Assembly: GCF_034190915.1 (NCBI RefSeq)
Contig: NW_026947507.1
Coordinates: 27,270,001-27,334,000, forward strand
Direction: 5' to 3'
Origin: Cavia porcellus
Taxonomy: Eukaryota > Chordata > Mammalia > Rodentia > Caviidae
Length of the DNA: 64,000 nt
Position numbers and translations under genes: made by a program. Under the pieces are notes generated by a model. The model worked only from the letters and a program-made list of their open reading frames with translations. It was not told the origin of the DNA and did no database searches. Positions within the stretch are counted from its first letter, which is position 1; the number at the start of each line of letters is the position of its first letter. Below are positions 37,109 to 48,185 of the stretch, in pieces.

Positions 37109-37950
37109 TTTTTTTTTAATTTAAAGAAAGACTAAACAAAACAGAAAACAGGTAGAAATAATACATAATTTCAGAGAAAACGTAAACAGTAAGAAATCAC
37201 TAGTTGATGATTACAGATTGTCTTTTTACAAATAGTTATTCAAGATACTAAAGTGGAGCTTTTAAAGTGGGGATTCAAACAGTGAGATTGCAAACCAGTT
37301 CTGTTCAACTATCCAACAAAAATTAGAAATATGGTTATCAATCCTATACAGTTAAACATATATGCAGTTATCCATATCTTTAATTATGTTGACATTGAAT
37401 AAACCCAAGCAGGCTAATATCACTCAAAACAAAGAATAATACTATTGCTGGGTTTCACATTATGACACTCCAGAATCAGCACTGGGTATTTTAGTGTCTC
37501 TTTTTCTGCAAAGTATCTGTTAATTTCATCACATGTCATAAGATCTGTTCTCATAAACTGTTTACAGATTCTACACATGCATGAACCTTAACGTGTATTT
37601 CTATCCTTTCTATACTAGAGGGAGAAACAAAACAAAGCATTTCAAAACAAAACATATTCCTTATAAATACATGAAATGAAACATATAAGACCATTATACA
37701 AAGAGTTCTACCATGGTTCCTGTGTTGTCTCTTGTTATCTCAATAGAATTGGCTATATCATCAGACATAGTATAATTGAATATATCAGTACATAATAGTA
37801 TTAATAAAAACACAACTTTGAATATAGTATAGAACTTCAAAAACTGGCAGTTATCAAACTAGAATGTGTATTGTAGAGTCTTGTCATCTTCAGTGTAGTT
37901 GCCTGTACTCTCAAACTTGATATTATCAATCATATCAGTTTTGAATAAAA
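37109..37950 (-). mobile_element. 3' UTR of element M (proximal part)
   Basis: In sense it starts near 37,950 with 'gataatatcaagtttgagag', matching position ~57,525 in the 3' UTR of L1-B ('catagtatcaagttttaggg') and ~61,146 in element H. It continues through 'gatgatatagccaattctatt' to 'ctttctttaaattaaaaaaaaa'. The upstream ~600-bp module that H and L1-B carry before this point is absent. It ends in an internal A9, followed by the second tail copy. Confidence 0.85.
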
Positions 37951-38029
37951 TCTTCTATACCTCTTTTCTGTATGCTCTTGTTTGCCATCAGTTGATTGTT
38001 TATCTTCTTCATTCTGTTTTCTGCTCCAT

Positions 38030-39082
38030 TCATTCAGGACTCTCTGCCACTGTTCCTGGAATCCTAGTACTTTTCTCTCTCTCTAGAATGCCCTGCAGTA
38101 TTCTCTGTAGACTTGGATTGGTGGTTGGGAATTTCCCAAGTTCCTCTCTGTTTTGGAAGCATCTTGTTTCTTCATTAATTTCTAGAGGCAGTTTAGCAGG
38201 GTATATCAATCTGGGCTGGAGGTTATTTTCTTTCAAAGCTTGGCATATTTCATTCCAGGCTCTTCTTGAATTGATGGTTTGTAACGAGAAGTCTGCCATT
38301 ATTCTGATGGGCCCTCCTCTGTAATTTATCTGTTTCTTATCTCTAACAGCTTTTAATATTCTGTTCTTATATTGAATTTCTGGGATACTGATTATTATAT
38401 GCCCCGGTGTAGCTCTGTTTTGGTTGTAGGTGGCTGGAGTTCTGTATGCCTCATACATCTGAATATAATTTCCTTTTCCTATGTTTGTGTTTTCCTTAAT
38501 TATTTCTGTGAATAACTTTTGTAGTTCCTTTGTTTTTACCCCTGCTTCTTCATTCACATTCTTTATTCTCAAGTTATAGACTCGTTTGTCATCTTCTAGC
38601 CTTGTATTGTTACTGCTTGTTTCCTTGTTATTTTTAAAAAGTTTTTCCCTCCCACATTGCAAAATTGTCCTCCAGTTTGGATAATCTATCCTTAGTTTCT
38701 TTCAAGCTGATTTGCCATCTTTCCATAGAGTTTTTAATTTCCTGGTGATCTCTTTGAATCTGCTTCATGTATTCTATATTTTTTATATTCTTCATCAAAT
38801 GGTTCTCTCCTTTGTTTGAGTTCCTCTCTTCTTCCATCTGTGTCTGCTTGAGGGGAGCTTATTATCTCTTTAATTAATTTTCTTTATATCTTGCTTTATT
38901 TAGCTAAATATTTCACTTTTGAACTCATCTATGAGGTCCCGAAAATATCTCTTTATGTCCACTGGCATTGTGTCTGATATTGGATGTTTGCTGTTCTCGT
39001 TCTCTTTTGTATTTACCTGTCATGGGTCAATGTTCTCAGGGTTGGGACCTGGGGACTTTTTGTTGTTGCTTCCTCTTACCAT
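38030..39082 (-). pseudogene. L1-type ORF1 (RNA-binding ORF1p) of element M, broken
   Basis: ORF1p is the trimeric RNA-binding chaperone of LINE-1. The start is placed at ATG 39,082, just after an A-run; its first residues (MVRGSNNKKSPGPNP) match MGKGSNKKGSSAPNS of element H. A stop follows soon after, and further stops and frame changes lie at about 38,900 and 38,650. Two long open pieces remain: 38,837-38,634 (coiled-coil part, MKQIQRDHQEIKNS) and 38,662-38,030 (RRM and C-terminal domain with MYEAYRTPATYN, YKNRILKAVRDK, SRRAWNEI and LQPRL). The RRM-CTD part is intact, about 210 codons, ending at TGA 38,030. An insertion of about 15 codons relative to H lies near the N-terminus. Confidence 0.85.
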
Positions 39083-40072
39083 TTTTTTTTTTTTTGTGTC
39101 TTCCAGGAGGCCCCATTTTCTTTCTTTGTTGGTTACAATTCTTCTGAAGCATGCTGTCTACATGACCATTCCCACTTGCAGTGTGCTAGTGAGTTGCAGA
39201 CAAGGACAGGGTATGCTGGCTCCTCCCCTCTGGATCAGTCAAGTGCTGTGGCCTGCACTGTATTACTTTGAGTCACCTTCCCTCTGCGTCGGCGGCCACG
39301 GTGGGGTTGGGGTGGGGCAGCTGGTGGGCACTTCAGTTACTCCCGGGCCCATGGCAACAGGTCTCTCTGGCTGCCCAAAGGCACAGCAGGCATTGGCTGG
39401 AGTGTGGTGGTGTGAGGATCAGTCAAGTTGTTGTGACATGCACTGCGTTTCTTTGTACTGCCTCCCCTCCGGGTCACTCAAACTGCTGTGACCTGCACGG
39501 TAAGTCAAACTTCTGATATTTCACTGGGTTAGTGTGGTTAGTGTGCACCACCACTGTAGAGACTTGATTTTGGATAACTTTTGGGGCTCAGCAAGGTCAG
39601 GTGACCCAGAACTAGCTCACTCCACCAATCCCATTTGGGAAGGGACCAATTGACTGAAGTTGTTGCTGCCCCTTGTACTTGCCAGTCCTGCCCGGTCCCA
39701 GAATGTCATCCACCAGAGCCACCCTATTTATGGAATGGCACCACTCCCATCACTCACCGCAGGTCAATGTAGGCACCCTACCAACTCAGCTCTCCCTTTG
39801 GCTCGCCAGCCCCCGAATTCAATGTTGAAGCAGTAGGACCTTGGACAGCTCAGCAAGTTGTAGCAGGACCTCAGCAAGCTAAGGCGGGACCTTGGCAAAC
39901 TGTGGCAGGACCCTGTCAGGACCTTGGATGGTCAGCAAGTCACCTTAATTTCTTCTTGGGATTAGAGAATTAATCTCCCTCTGTTTGGGACTCCCCACTC
40001 TGTATTATGTTGAATTCTAAGTTGACTATCTCAGCGAGCCTCTGTAGCCAGTTGTTATCTATCTGCCATCTT
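39083..40072 (-). promoter_or_regulatory. 5' UTR / internal promoter region of element M
   Basis: It is GC-richer than the surroundings, as L1 5' UTRs usually are. It begins in sense with 'aagatggcagatagataac'. A motif of about 35-40 bp ('ggatcagtcaag..tgtg.c.tgcactg' on the plus strand) occurs at 39,232 and 39,416 with a partial third copy at 39,471. A short minisatellite lies at 39,830-39,935. That this region drives transcription is inferred from L1 biology, not seen. Confidence 0.6.
39830..39935. repeat. Minisatellite-like repeat in the 5' UTR of element M
   Basis: Imperfect units of about 20-30 bp start with gacct or gaccc ('gaccttggacagctcagcaag', 'gacctcagcaagctaaggcg', 'gaccttggcaaactgtggca', 'gaccctgtcag', 'gaccttggatggtcagcaag'). 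Five unit starts can be counted. Confidence 0.7.
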
Positions 40073-40090
40073 GGGAAGCTATACTTTTCT
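40073..40090. repeat. Target-site duplication, high-coordinate copy, of element M
   Basis: gggaagctatacttttct, the partner of 36,726-36,743, directly beside the 5' end of element M. Confidence 0.85.
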
Positions 40091-40439
40091 ATGTGTTATT
40101 AAACTCTGCAAACTCCTTCTGTTCTCCTTGATTTTCTGTTATAAATCTAAACTCAAGACCCATAGCAGCTTTGGTCTTCAATGAAACATGACTAGACTTC
40201 ACTTACCACAAATGTTTCTTATTCAGAAATTTAACACATTTTCAAGTCTTTTCATTTTATATTGAGTTACACTTATTATTACCTACAATGTGCTCATGTG
40301 AGAAATCCCCAACTGACATGCTCACATGCCTATGCATTTACAGATGTGTATATGAAAAAGAGGACTGTTGTCATATAAAGTAATCGAACTGGCTTTGTTA
40401 GCCAGGGAGCTGAATCTTCCACTGGGATTGCAACTTTCT
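40091..40439. other. No feature recognised
   Basis: Short AT-rich spacer between element M and the next L1 fragment. Confidence 0.5.
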
Positions 40440-41605
40440 TTATTTATTTTTTTAAATTTTATTTAAAGAAAGAAAACACAGAAAAAATTTTTAAAAATAG
40501 AAAAAAATGAGAAAAAAGTAGAATACAGAATTCCAAAAATTAATATCATAAAATTGCTAGTTGATACATTACATATTGTCAGCTTAACAATAGTTGTTAA
40601 AGTTACAAAATCCAAGCATAAATAGCGGCTAAACACTCAAAGATTGACAGTGCAAATCCTTCTGCCCAATGTTCCAACAGAAATTCAGTAATATGTTCAT
40701 ATATCTTACACACAATACATATCACTATACTCTTTAGAACACTTCCCTTCCCTTTCACTTTCACAGTATCTTTTACACTTTCTGGATCCCATTATTCTGT
40801 CAGATTTTATTGTTTCTTACACTAGAGATACAATGTGATATTTACTCATGTGAATCTTATATATTTCACTAATGAGAATATTTTCAAGTTGCCTCCATTT
40901 ACCTATAAAGGCCTCAAGATCATCTTTTTTATAGCTGAGTAGTACTTCATTGTATAAAAATATCACATTTTTAAAATACACTCTGCAGTTGATGGGCATT
41001 TTGGTTGTTTCCAAGATTTAGCTATCACAAATTGTGCTGATATGTACATGAGTACACATATATCTCTGTGACATGACTTTTTCAATTTTTCTGGGAAATT
41101 ACTGAGCAGGGGAATAGCTGGATTGAATGGAACTTCCAATCGCAGTCCTTTGAGGAAACCCTATACTGATCTTCACAGTGGTTGCACCAGTCTGTACTCC
41201 TACCGACAGTGGAGAAGTGTTTCTCTTTCTCCACAGCCTTGCCAACATTTATCATTTGTTTTCTTGATGGCAGCCATTCTTTCTGGGGTGAGATGAAATC
41301 TCAATGCTGTTTTAATTTGCATTTCTTGAATGACCAGTGATGGTGAACTTTTCTTCATGTATTTATTTGCCATTTGTATATTTTCATCTGAGAACTGTGT
41401 GTTCATCTCCAATGCCATTTTTGGAGAGGGTCTTTGAATTTGGGGGGATTGATATTTTTCAGTTCTTTATGTGTTCTTAATGTAAGTCCTTTGTCTGAGG
41501 GATTGCTGGCTAAAATTCTTTCCCATTCTGTAAGTTTTCTTTTCACTTTGTTGGTGATTTCTTTTGAAGTGCAGAAACATTTTAATACTATGAGATGGAA
41601 TCACT
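40440..41605 (-). mobile_element. L1-D: 5'-truncated L1 (ORF2 C-terminus and short 3' UTR)
   Basis: Minus-strand L1 3' end. The ORF2 part (41,605 to 40,817) encodes the cysteine-rich C-terminal region with stops. Recognisable peptides are [33 protein letters not shown] and NPAIPLLSN, ending HIVSLV and TAA at 40,817-40,819. The 3' UTR is only about 377 bp and corresponds to the terminal module of the L1-B and H 3' UTRs ('ttaacaactattgttaagctgacaatatgtaa'), ending 'ctttctttaaataaaattt' plus A-rich sequence. The 5' limit is approximate. The short 3' UTR makes it a useful comparison for the expanded 3' UTRs nearby. Confidence 0.85.
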
Positions 41606-41768
41606 AGTTTAAATAATTATGCTATTATATTCTCAGTCACTCATCCCCAAATCCTTTGATTCAATCATCTATTCACTCAGTGTCCTATGTATATATCTGT
41701 GTTAAGGATTTGAGGTAAGGTCTTCACAGAGCCAAGGTCTTCACTGACAGACCACTTTCTATCTTAAA

Positions 41769-41873
41769 TTTTGAGACATGGTTTTATTGAATCACTGAGT
41801 TCCCAGGCGAGCCTCAAACTTGATATCTTTCTGCCTGAGCCTGCCAGAATGCTGGAATGACAAGAACGTTTCA
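41769..41873 (-). mobile_element. B1-like (7SL-derived) SINE
   Basis: 'ttttgagacatggttttattgaatc' then 'ttcccaggcgagcctcaaactt' and 'gcctgagcctgccagaatgctggaatgac' follow the reverse-complement B1/7SL order. It is old and lacks a tail. Confidence 0.75.
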
Positions 41874-42449
41874 CCCTCCTTAGGGTTCAAATCTTTTTTC
41901 TTGATATGCCTGTTTTTGGTGGTAAATTGAAGAACAGATGGTAATTGCTCTTTTCTCATTGAAGCTTTTGGTAAAGCAAGATTAGAGAAGAAAATCAATA
42001 CTAAGTGACAAATGCTGCTTTGTAAGTTCTTTAGTAATGCTTAAGGATATAATTTCTCATGGTTGGTATAAGATGAGCTATATCCCTTCAGTGAAGGTGG
42101 TATGGTAGTATCAAAGGCAAAATTCTGGTGAGTTAGGAAGTAAAAATAGCTTCTTATAGTTGGATCACAGTGTCCAGAGCAGGCAAGAGTTCAAACAAGC
42201 AAAAGGATCTGGATGGTAAATGATCTGATGAAGAGTCATGGAAATCTTCAAATACAGCAGGATTTAGAAAAAAATATTACTAAAATTATAGTTTTGAATA
42301 ATTCCTCTAATTTGAGATTAGAGAGTAGACAAAACAAAACAAAAAAAAAATATCTGAAGCAAAGAGGAAGAATCTGCAGTCGTCACTTCAAGAAATAATG
42401 AAAAAAAAATCAATGCTTGAACTAGGGAAGTGACTTTGGAGAAGAAAAT
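41874..42449. other. No feature recognised
   Basis: A-rich on the plus strand toward the end; this may be a further decayed part of the ancient L1 that follows. No supported gene. Confidence 0.4.
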
Positions 42450-43950
42450 ACAAATTCTGGAGAATTATAAAATATAGCTTCAAACATAGGTCTGACATCC
42501 TAGTAATATTCCCATGAAGCCTCTGTGAAACCATCAACATAGTAAAGCAATTTTATAAACTGAACCACTTCATGAAATAACTGTGCACTTTCAGAATGAA
42601 TTCTGGGCAGCACCACAAGGGAGATGACTGGACTTACATACAAAGATTTGGGAAAGTAAATTGTCATTCAAGCCATAAAAACAGAAGTAAGTATATTATG
42701 CATTGTGAACTAAATAGCTTGACCATTGCTAAAATAGAAGATTTAAGTAGGAACCAGAATCTCATAATATAAAAGTCATAATTTCCAGATATAGTTAAAA
42801 ATTACTCATTCTAATAAGAGCCATAAAAATCATTTGAATGCAAAAATAGATTTTAAACAACTCAGATGCAGAAAAAATTACACAATATTGGAATTATCTG
42901 ACAATTATTTTAAATTAAGAAATATAATCCGCATTAATCAACAATAATGAATCCTCCTAAAATAGAGTAATATAATTTTTATGCAGAGAAACAGACAAAA
43001 TAATTAATTTTGAAATTCCCTAGAGCACTACCTGCAATAAAAAGCTTATCAAGTGACCTTATTTAGAATGAAGCTCACAGAGAAAAGAACAGATGAACCT
43101 GAAGCCAGATCCACAGAAATGTTTCTATGGTAATGGCAGAGGTGATGTTGTCTTGAACTCTTGAAGAGACTTTGAGCACATGTGGATGGTGCACATAATC
43201 TAGCATTCGTACTACTTGTTTCCCAGAAGAACAGGAGAACATGGTAAAAAAAAAAATGTGAAGATAAATAAGGTAGTGGCATTAAATGTCAAATTTGATC
43301 TCCTGAAAATATACAGCACAGGAGAAATAGGAGACTGAAAAACACAAGAAAGCAACAACAATAAAATTAAAATGGCAAAGCAGATCATACCATATTGATA
43401 GTTGCATTAAGGATAAATTATATGCACATTAAGTAAAATACAGAAAATTGGAAGCAGGATAAAATTATAACTCAATTATAAATGGTACCTGAGAAACACA
43501 TTTTGAATAAAACAAGTGAGTTACAAATAATGTGTACTGAGCTATATTAATTCTAATCAAAATGACACTGCAATGATGAAACCAAATCAAAGTAAACTTC
43601 AGAACAAAAAAATATTACCAGTGAGAAAAGGAAACGTCAATTCACTAAGAAGATTTTACAGATAAATCTGTGTACAATAAAGCTTCAAAGTATGTGAAGC
43701 AGAACTGAAAGGAGACATAGAAATCTGTAGCCGTACTGGATGACTTTAACACCATTTCTTAGTCATTTATGAAACCACTAAACAAAAAACTCCATTACTC
43801 TTAGAAAACTGAACAAAATCAATCAGTAGAAATTAACATAGTTGAAGAGCACCCTACTCAACAGAAGAATGTGCATTCTTGTCAAGAATGCATGATAGAA
43901 GAGCAAGCATTTCATACTGTGTGGTAAAATTATTAGTTCTATTTGTGACA
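42450..43950 (+). mobile_element. Ancient L1 (L1M-like): spacer and ORF2 endonuclease region
   Basis: The part from about 43,310 aligns in order with the start of an old mammalian L1 ORF2: 'agttgcattaaggataaatt' (the ITLNVNGLN region), 'aaacttcagaacaaaaaaatattaccag', 'caattcactaagaagattttac', 'aagcttcaaagtatgtgaagcag', 'gatgactttaacacc' (the GDFN endonuclease motif region) and 'gtgcattcttgtcaagaatgcatg'. Upstream, 42,450-43,310 is A-rich and probably the ORF1-ORF2 spacer of the same element. It is full of stops and indels and much older than L1-A and L1-B. Confidence 0.65.
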
Positions 43951-46029
43951 TGAATTAGATATGAGGGTAAAAATTTAAATAGAGGTCCAGAGTATGGAGA
44001 TACATAGATGTGAGATGATAGATAGATAGACAGTTTGATTATTATTACTCAGTGTTTTTGATATTTATTTCTCTCTTACTTTTTTGCATTTTATACAATA
44101 CACTTTCCATTTTTTGGCCATGTTATTAGCATAATTCTTCCTTATCTGCTTCTGACATTTTATAATTACATTCACAGTTTCACTTGAGAACTATTATTAT
44201 ATTTATCTGGGACTATCTCCTACAAACATGGACTATACTAACCATGTAAATCTTTCCTTTGTCTCTGGTTTCTCAGTTATTATTCCATTTACAGTATTTT
44301 TCAACCAGTGTTACCTTCTGATTCAGTTGAAATTTCATCCCTCCTAATTTAATAGTCAGTTTTCAGAGATATCTTTATGTCTTAAGAGGATATTTGATTT
44401 TTTTTTGTTTTGTTTCAAGTTTTCATTCTACAGTTTCTGATGTAGTTTATGCGTTTTCATGTATTTCATCACAGCATGACAATTATTTTTTAGAATGTTC
44501 TGAAGAATTTTATACAATAGTGGTATTCTTTACACATCTTGAATCATTTGCTAAGGTTTTTTGAAATTAGTAGTATAATGAATCACATACAAACAATATA
44601 ATTTGCTGTATTTCAAATAGCATGTTAAGATCAGATTGTTGCATCATAACTTAAAATTGTCCAATTAAATATCATAGCATTTGCCTACTATCAGCCATTT
44701 TGAGAATACATGAACTAAGTTCTTCAATTTTGGACCTATCAACCATACATTTTTTTCAGAGTAAAAATATTACCTTCATGCTAATATGAGATGAACTCAC
44801 AAAATATAGTATTTAATTAGCCATTAAGCATGGGTTCAGGAAGCTGTCAGCAAACAAATTCAAATAAGAAGTAAAACGAATAAACTTATGTAAAGTAAAG
44901 AAATGCCTTACAAAAATGTTCAAAAATATATATATTTTTTACAAGTATGTGAATGGAAGTCAGTTCAATAGACATAATGGCCAGGGTTTACTAAAATATT
45001 TGTTATGGATTTCTATCAGTTATCTACAACTAATGGAGTTGTAAAATAAGTTAGACAAATAAATCCTGGAATCATACAATTTAAATAACATGATTTTCTG
45101 TTAGAAATATGTATAGATAATTTTATTTATTTCAGATTTTTCTTACACATAGGTTTTCTTTCTGAACTCAAATTACAATCTTATCACTCCACCAAGCTTG
45201 AACTAACTAGATTGTTTTGTGCTTGATGGCCAAATATACAATAATTTTAATATATAAATGATATGAATGGATTTGTTTTTATTTTCTGCCACCATATGAA
45301 TCTATGTTAACAGAAATTTCTTCTCATTTAGTATTGCATCCCAATTATTAGCACTACCATGCATTCAGAGTAACCTAAGCACATGGTAATAATTTTGTTT
45401 TATAGATAAAGGCAAACAAAAATATTTTAAATACATGTAATAGTAAAACTGATGGAAAGCTTTTCCCTCAGCATTTCATTTCCTTGTGTATGCCATTTTT
45501 GATGGAGATTATGCAAGATTTAACACCAATTCTATTCTTATTTTTTCTATGATGATAAAACTGATAAATTTTCATGAAGAAAGATGGAAGGAAAATTATT
45601 TTGTCACCATAATTAAACAAATTTGAACTCTACTTCAAAATCCACAAAGTTCTTTTATTCCAAAATTAACTTTGAAGGCTCTCTATGTGAATTTTCATTA
45701 GATCCACTTTCATTTAATGGAGGACAGAGTGGAAATTACCTTAACTGTAAATATTGATTATACATAAATTAGAGTCATTCACTTGGCTTCTTGTATAGGG
45801 AACACATATGTTACAGCCTTTGGCAAAGCATCATGGAAGGTTCCAGATTTTTTCCCCATATTTATGAGTCAAATGCAAATACGGAATGAGAAGTAGGAGA
45901 AGAAAACTTGTCCAACATTTCTATCATGGGGGATTTTTTTATTCAAATTTATTGAAATGTATATGAAAAATGTGTATGCATAATCTAGACATTGGGTGAT
46001 TTTAAACAGCGTTTTCAGCACAAGTTATC
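43951..46029. other. No feature recognised
   Basis: AT-rich sequence with a short GATA run at 44,017-44,030. No supported gene or repeat. Confidence 0.5.
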
Positions 46030-46185
46030 AATGAACTAACAGCATCACTTCAGAACATTCTAGAAATGAAACTTCTCAGGTAATAGCCCAGGACTGAGCC
46101 AAAAACTGCCCATCTGTGGGTTTTGAGGTATTGTTCCCATTCCAGTTGGTTCTGTTGCACAGTAAAGTGAGAGAACCATGGCTTA
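46030..46185 (+). mobile_element. hAT/MER5-like DNA transposon relic
   Basis: 'cagaacattctagaaatgaaacttctcaggtaatagcccaggactga' followed by 'gtgagagaaccatggcttagaacc' has the order of MER5/MER20-type elements ('ctagaaatgcaaattctcaggccccacccagacctactga ... gagaaccactgcatagaac'). Short and decayed. Confidence 0.55.
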
Positions 46186-47519
46186 GAACCTCTTGATCCC
46201 TTTTAACTTCATCAGAAAACCTTCATGGTGCAAATTCCTACATTTGAGTACACCATTTCCTTAATATCCTGGACTATAAGTTCTGTAACTCTATACCATT
46301 ATGTGCTGCATGCCATTATATAAGGTATGTGCTGGCTTTTCCTGAACATATTGTATAACTATATTTTATTATGCTTTGTTCCAGAAACTTGGTCCAATTT
46401 AAATACAAACTCTTATAGGACATTTTAGGTTTATATACAAATAGTTTAATTTCACACGTTTGTTTCTTGTATTATCTTTGCATTGCTGTAGATATCTTCC
46501 CACATCTTGCACAGTATTAAGACAAGGGTCTGATGTTAAAAATGAAGAAACTTAGTAAAAGAAATGTGAAAAACTAAGAAAAAGTTTTGTTTGAGGAAAT
46601 AGATATATTTCTGTAGGATGAGAGAGAACACTAACAGCAAGTTTCTAAAGATGTAGGTATATGAATTTAATCTCCATTTCCTTTTACTAACTGTGCTACC
46701 TATACTTCTTTAGGAATTGGTGTCTTAGCGAAATTGGGACAAAATTATTCACCTCAAAATCACAGTAGATTTAAATGAAGCAATGTAAAATGTCAGCAAA
46801 TTACTAAATCATTGAAACTGTCTTTTTATTATTATTGCTATTATTATGGTTAATATTAAGGACAAAACTTGTGATCTGTCATAATATGAGTACTAAAATA
46901 CATGTACATATTTTTGCCTCAAATGAAAGTGTACAGAATTTTCCAATATGTATATTGTTGAAATTTCTCTAATACTAATATCATCTACTAATTTGGAGGA
47001 GTAATTACTAAGTATAGCAAAAATAATGACTTATTTTGACTTAATTGCATTATGTTAAAAACAAAAAGCAGAAAGGAAAAACAGAGAAAGAAGAACACTA
47101 AAACCAATATAGGCAGAAGATTAATTGAAGAAAATCTTAAATAGAAATCAAGCAAGATGGAATGAGAAGTGAAAGAAATGGTAAAAATAACAAAAATTAA
47201 TTAATGACACTGTTTTGTGACATTTATGATGCTTTTTCTCTGATAATTCTTTGATTTTTCTTATCAGTTTTATGAATACTTATGAAAACAATTGAAGTGA
47301 TTTGTTCATGAGTTAAAGTACTAGGGCTTGAATATAAATTTTGCAATTTGTAAAATTGTATTTATAGACTGAAAATAAATGTTTTTCTTTTCTCTCCATG
47401 TATCCTGGATATGTAGAAGCTAGTCTAAAGCAAATAAACATGAACTGTCCTAGCTACCACACTTTTTTAGTTGCAATAGGCAATTATTACATCTTACTGT
47501 ATCTCCTTTCATTATTTCT
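46186..47519. other. No feature recognised
   Basis: AT-rich DNA; nothing supportable. Confidence 0.5.
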
Positions 47520-47760
47520 CATTATTTCCATATTATTTTCCGTAGAGGTTGTCCTAGATTACATTCCCACCAAAAATGTGGAAAGATTCCTTTTTCCTTG
47601 AAGTCTCACCAGTGTTTGTTATTATTTGATTTCTTGATGATAATCATTCATTCTGAAGTAAAATTTAATACTCATGAATAATTAATTTCCATTTATCTGA
47701 TTTTTCTGCCTTTTTTCTTGACTCCTTTCAAGTATCTCCATTTCGCAGTAGATTAATCTT
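47520..47760 (-). mobile_element. Old L1 ORF2 C-terminal fragment
   Basis: 'tagattacattcccaccaaaaatgtgg', 'ctttttccttgaagtctcaccagtgtttgttatt' and 'ataatcattcattctgaagtaaaattt' correspond in reverse to the C-terminal ORF2 region of old L1s ('ggattacattcccaccaacagtgt ... catcctcaccagcatttgttatt'). It is adjacent to the 5' end of L1-A, which may have inserted into it. Confidence 0.65.
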
Positions 47761-48185
47761 GATAAAAAGACAATCTGGAACTGGGCTGCCAGAGAGGGTG
47801 AGTTCTTGCACACCATCCGAGCCACAGGAGAGTTTAAGACCATCTCTCCCAGTGGTCAAGGACTTTCCCAGTTTCCAGACACACTAGACTAGGCTTGGGA
47901 GGTTTTGCAGTATGACTAGGATATGGCCAGTGAACTTCTTCAATCAGGGGAGTTGAGGACACGTGAAGTGACTTCCACCCCATTGGCTTTGAACCATCAT
48001 TCATAGTGGTTAGGTGGCCGGTACACTTCCTGGAACACTGGAGGTGGCACAGGAGGTGCTGTGGGCCTGACTGGACCATGTTCAGCAACCTCCATTCAGT
48101 CCCAGGAGCCAAGGGCATAGGAGATGATGTCCAACACATACTGGAGAAGCTTTGAACAACACTTGATACATAGAAATATAGGGAA

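Larger units (their letters stand above)
36744..40072 (-). mobile_element. Element M: ORF2-less LINE-1 derivative (HAL1-like), full length
   Basis: This is a 3.3-kb minus-strand element. In the sense of the element the order is: a 5' end starting 'aagatggcag' (typical of L1 5' UTR starts); about 990 bp of GC-richer 5' UTR; a broken ORF1 (39,082 to 38,030); about 75 bp that still match element H; then a direct jump (at about 37,950) into an L1-type 3' UTR; an internal A9; and a second copy of the last ~370 bp. No endonuclease or reverse transcriptase sequence is present. An 18-bp target-site duplication (two mismatches) bounds the whole unit, so ORF2 was already missing when it inserted, or else was lost later by a precise internal deletion. 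That it shares the ORF2-less layout with element H favours the first view. Confidence 0.85.

Noticed and set aside
38919..39491. 190-residue plus-strand open frame
   Set aside because: It is antisense to the 5' UTR and ORF1 start of element M; the length reflects the GC-richer 5' UTR, not a gene.
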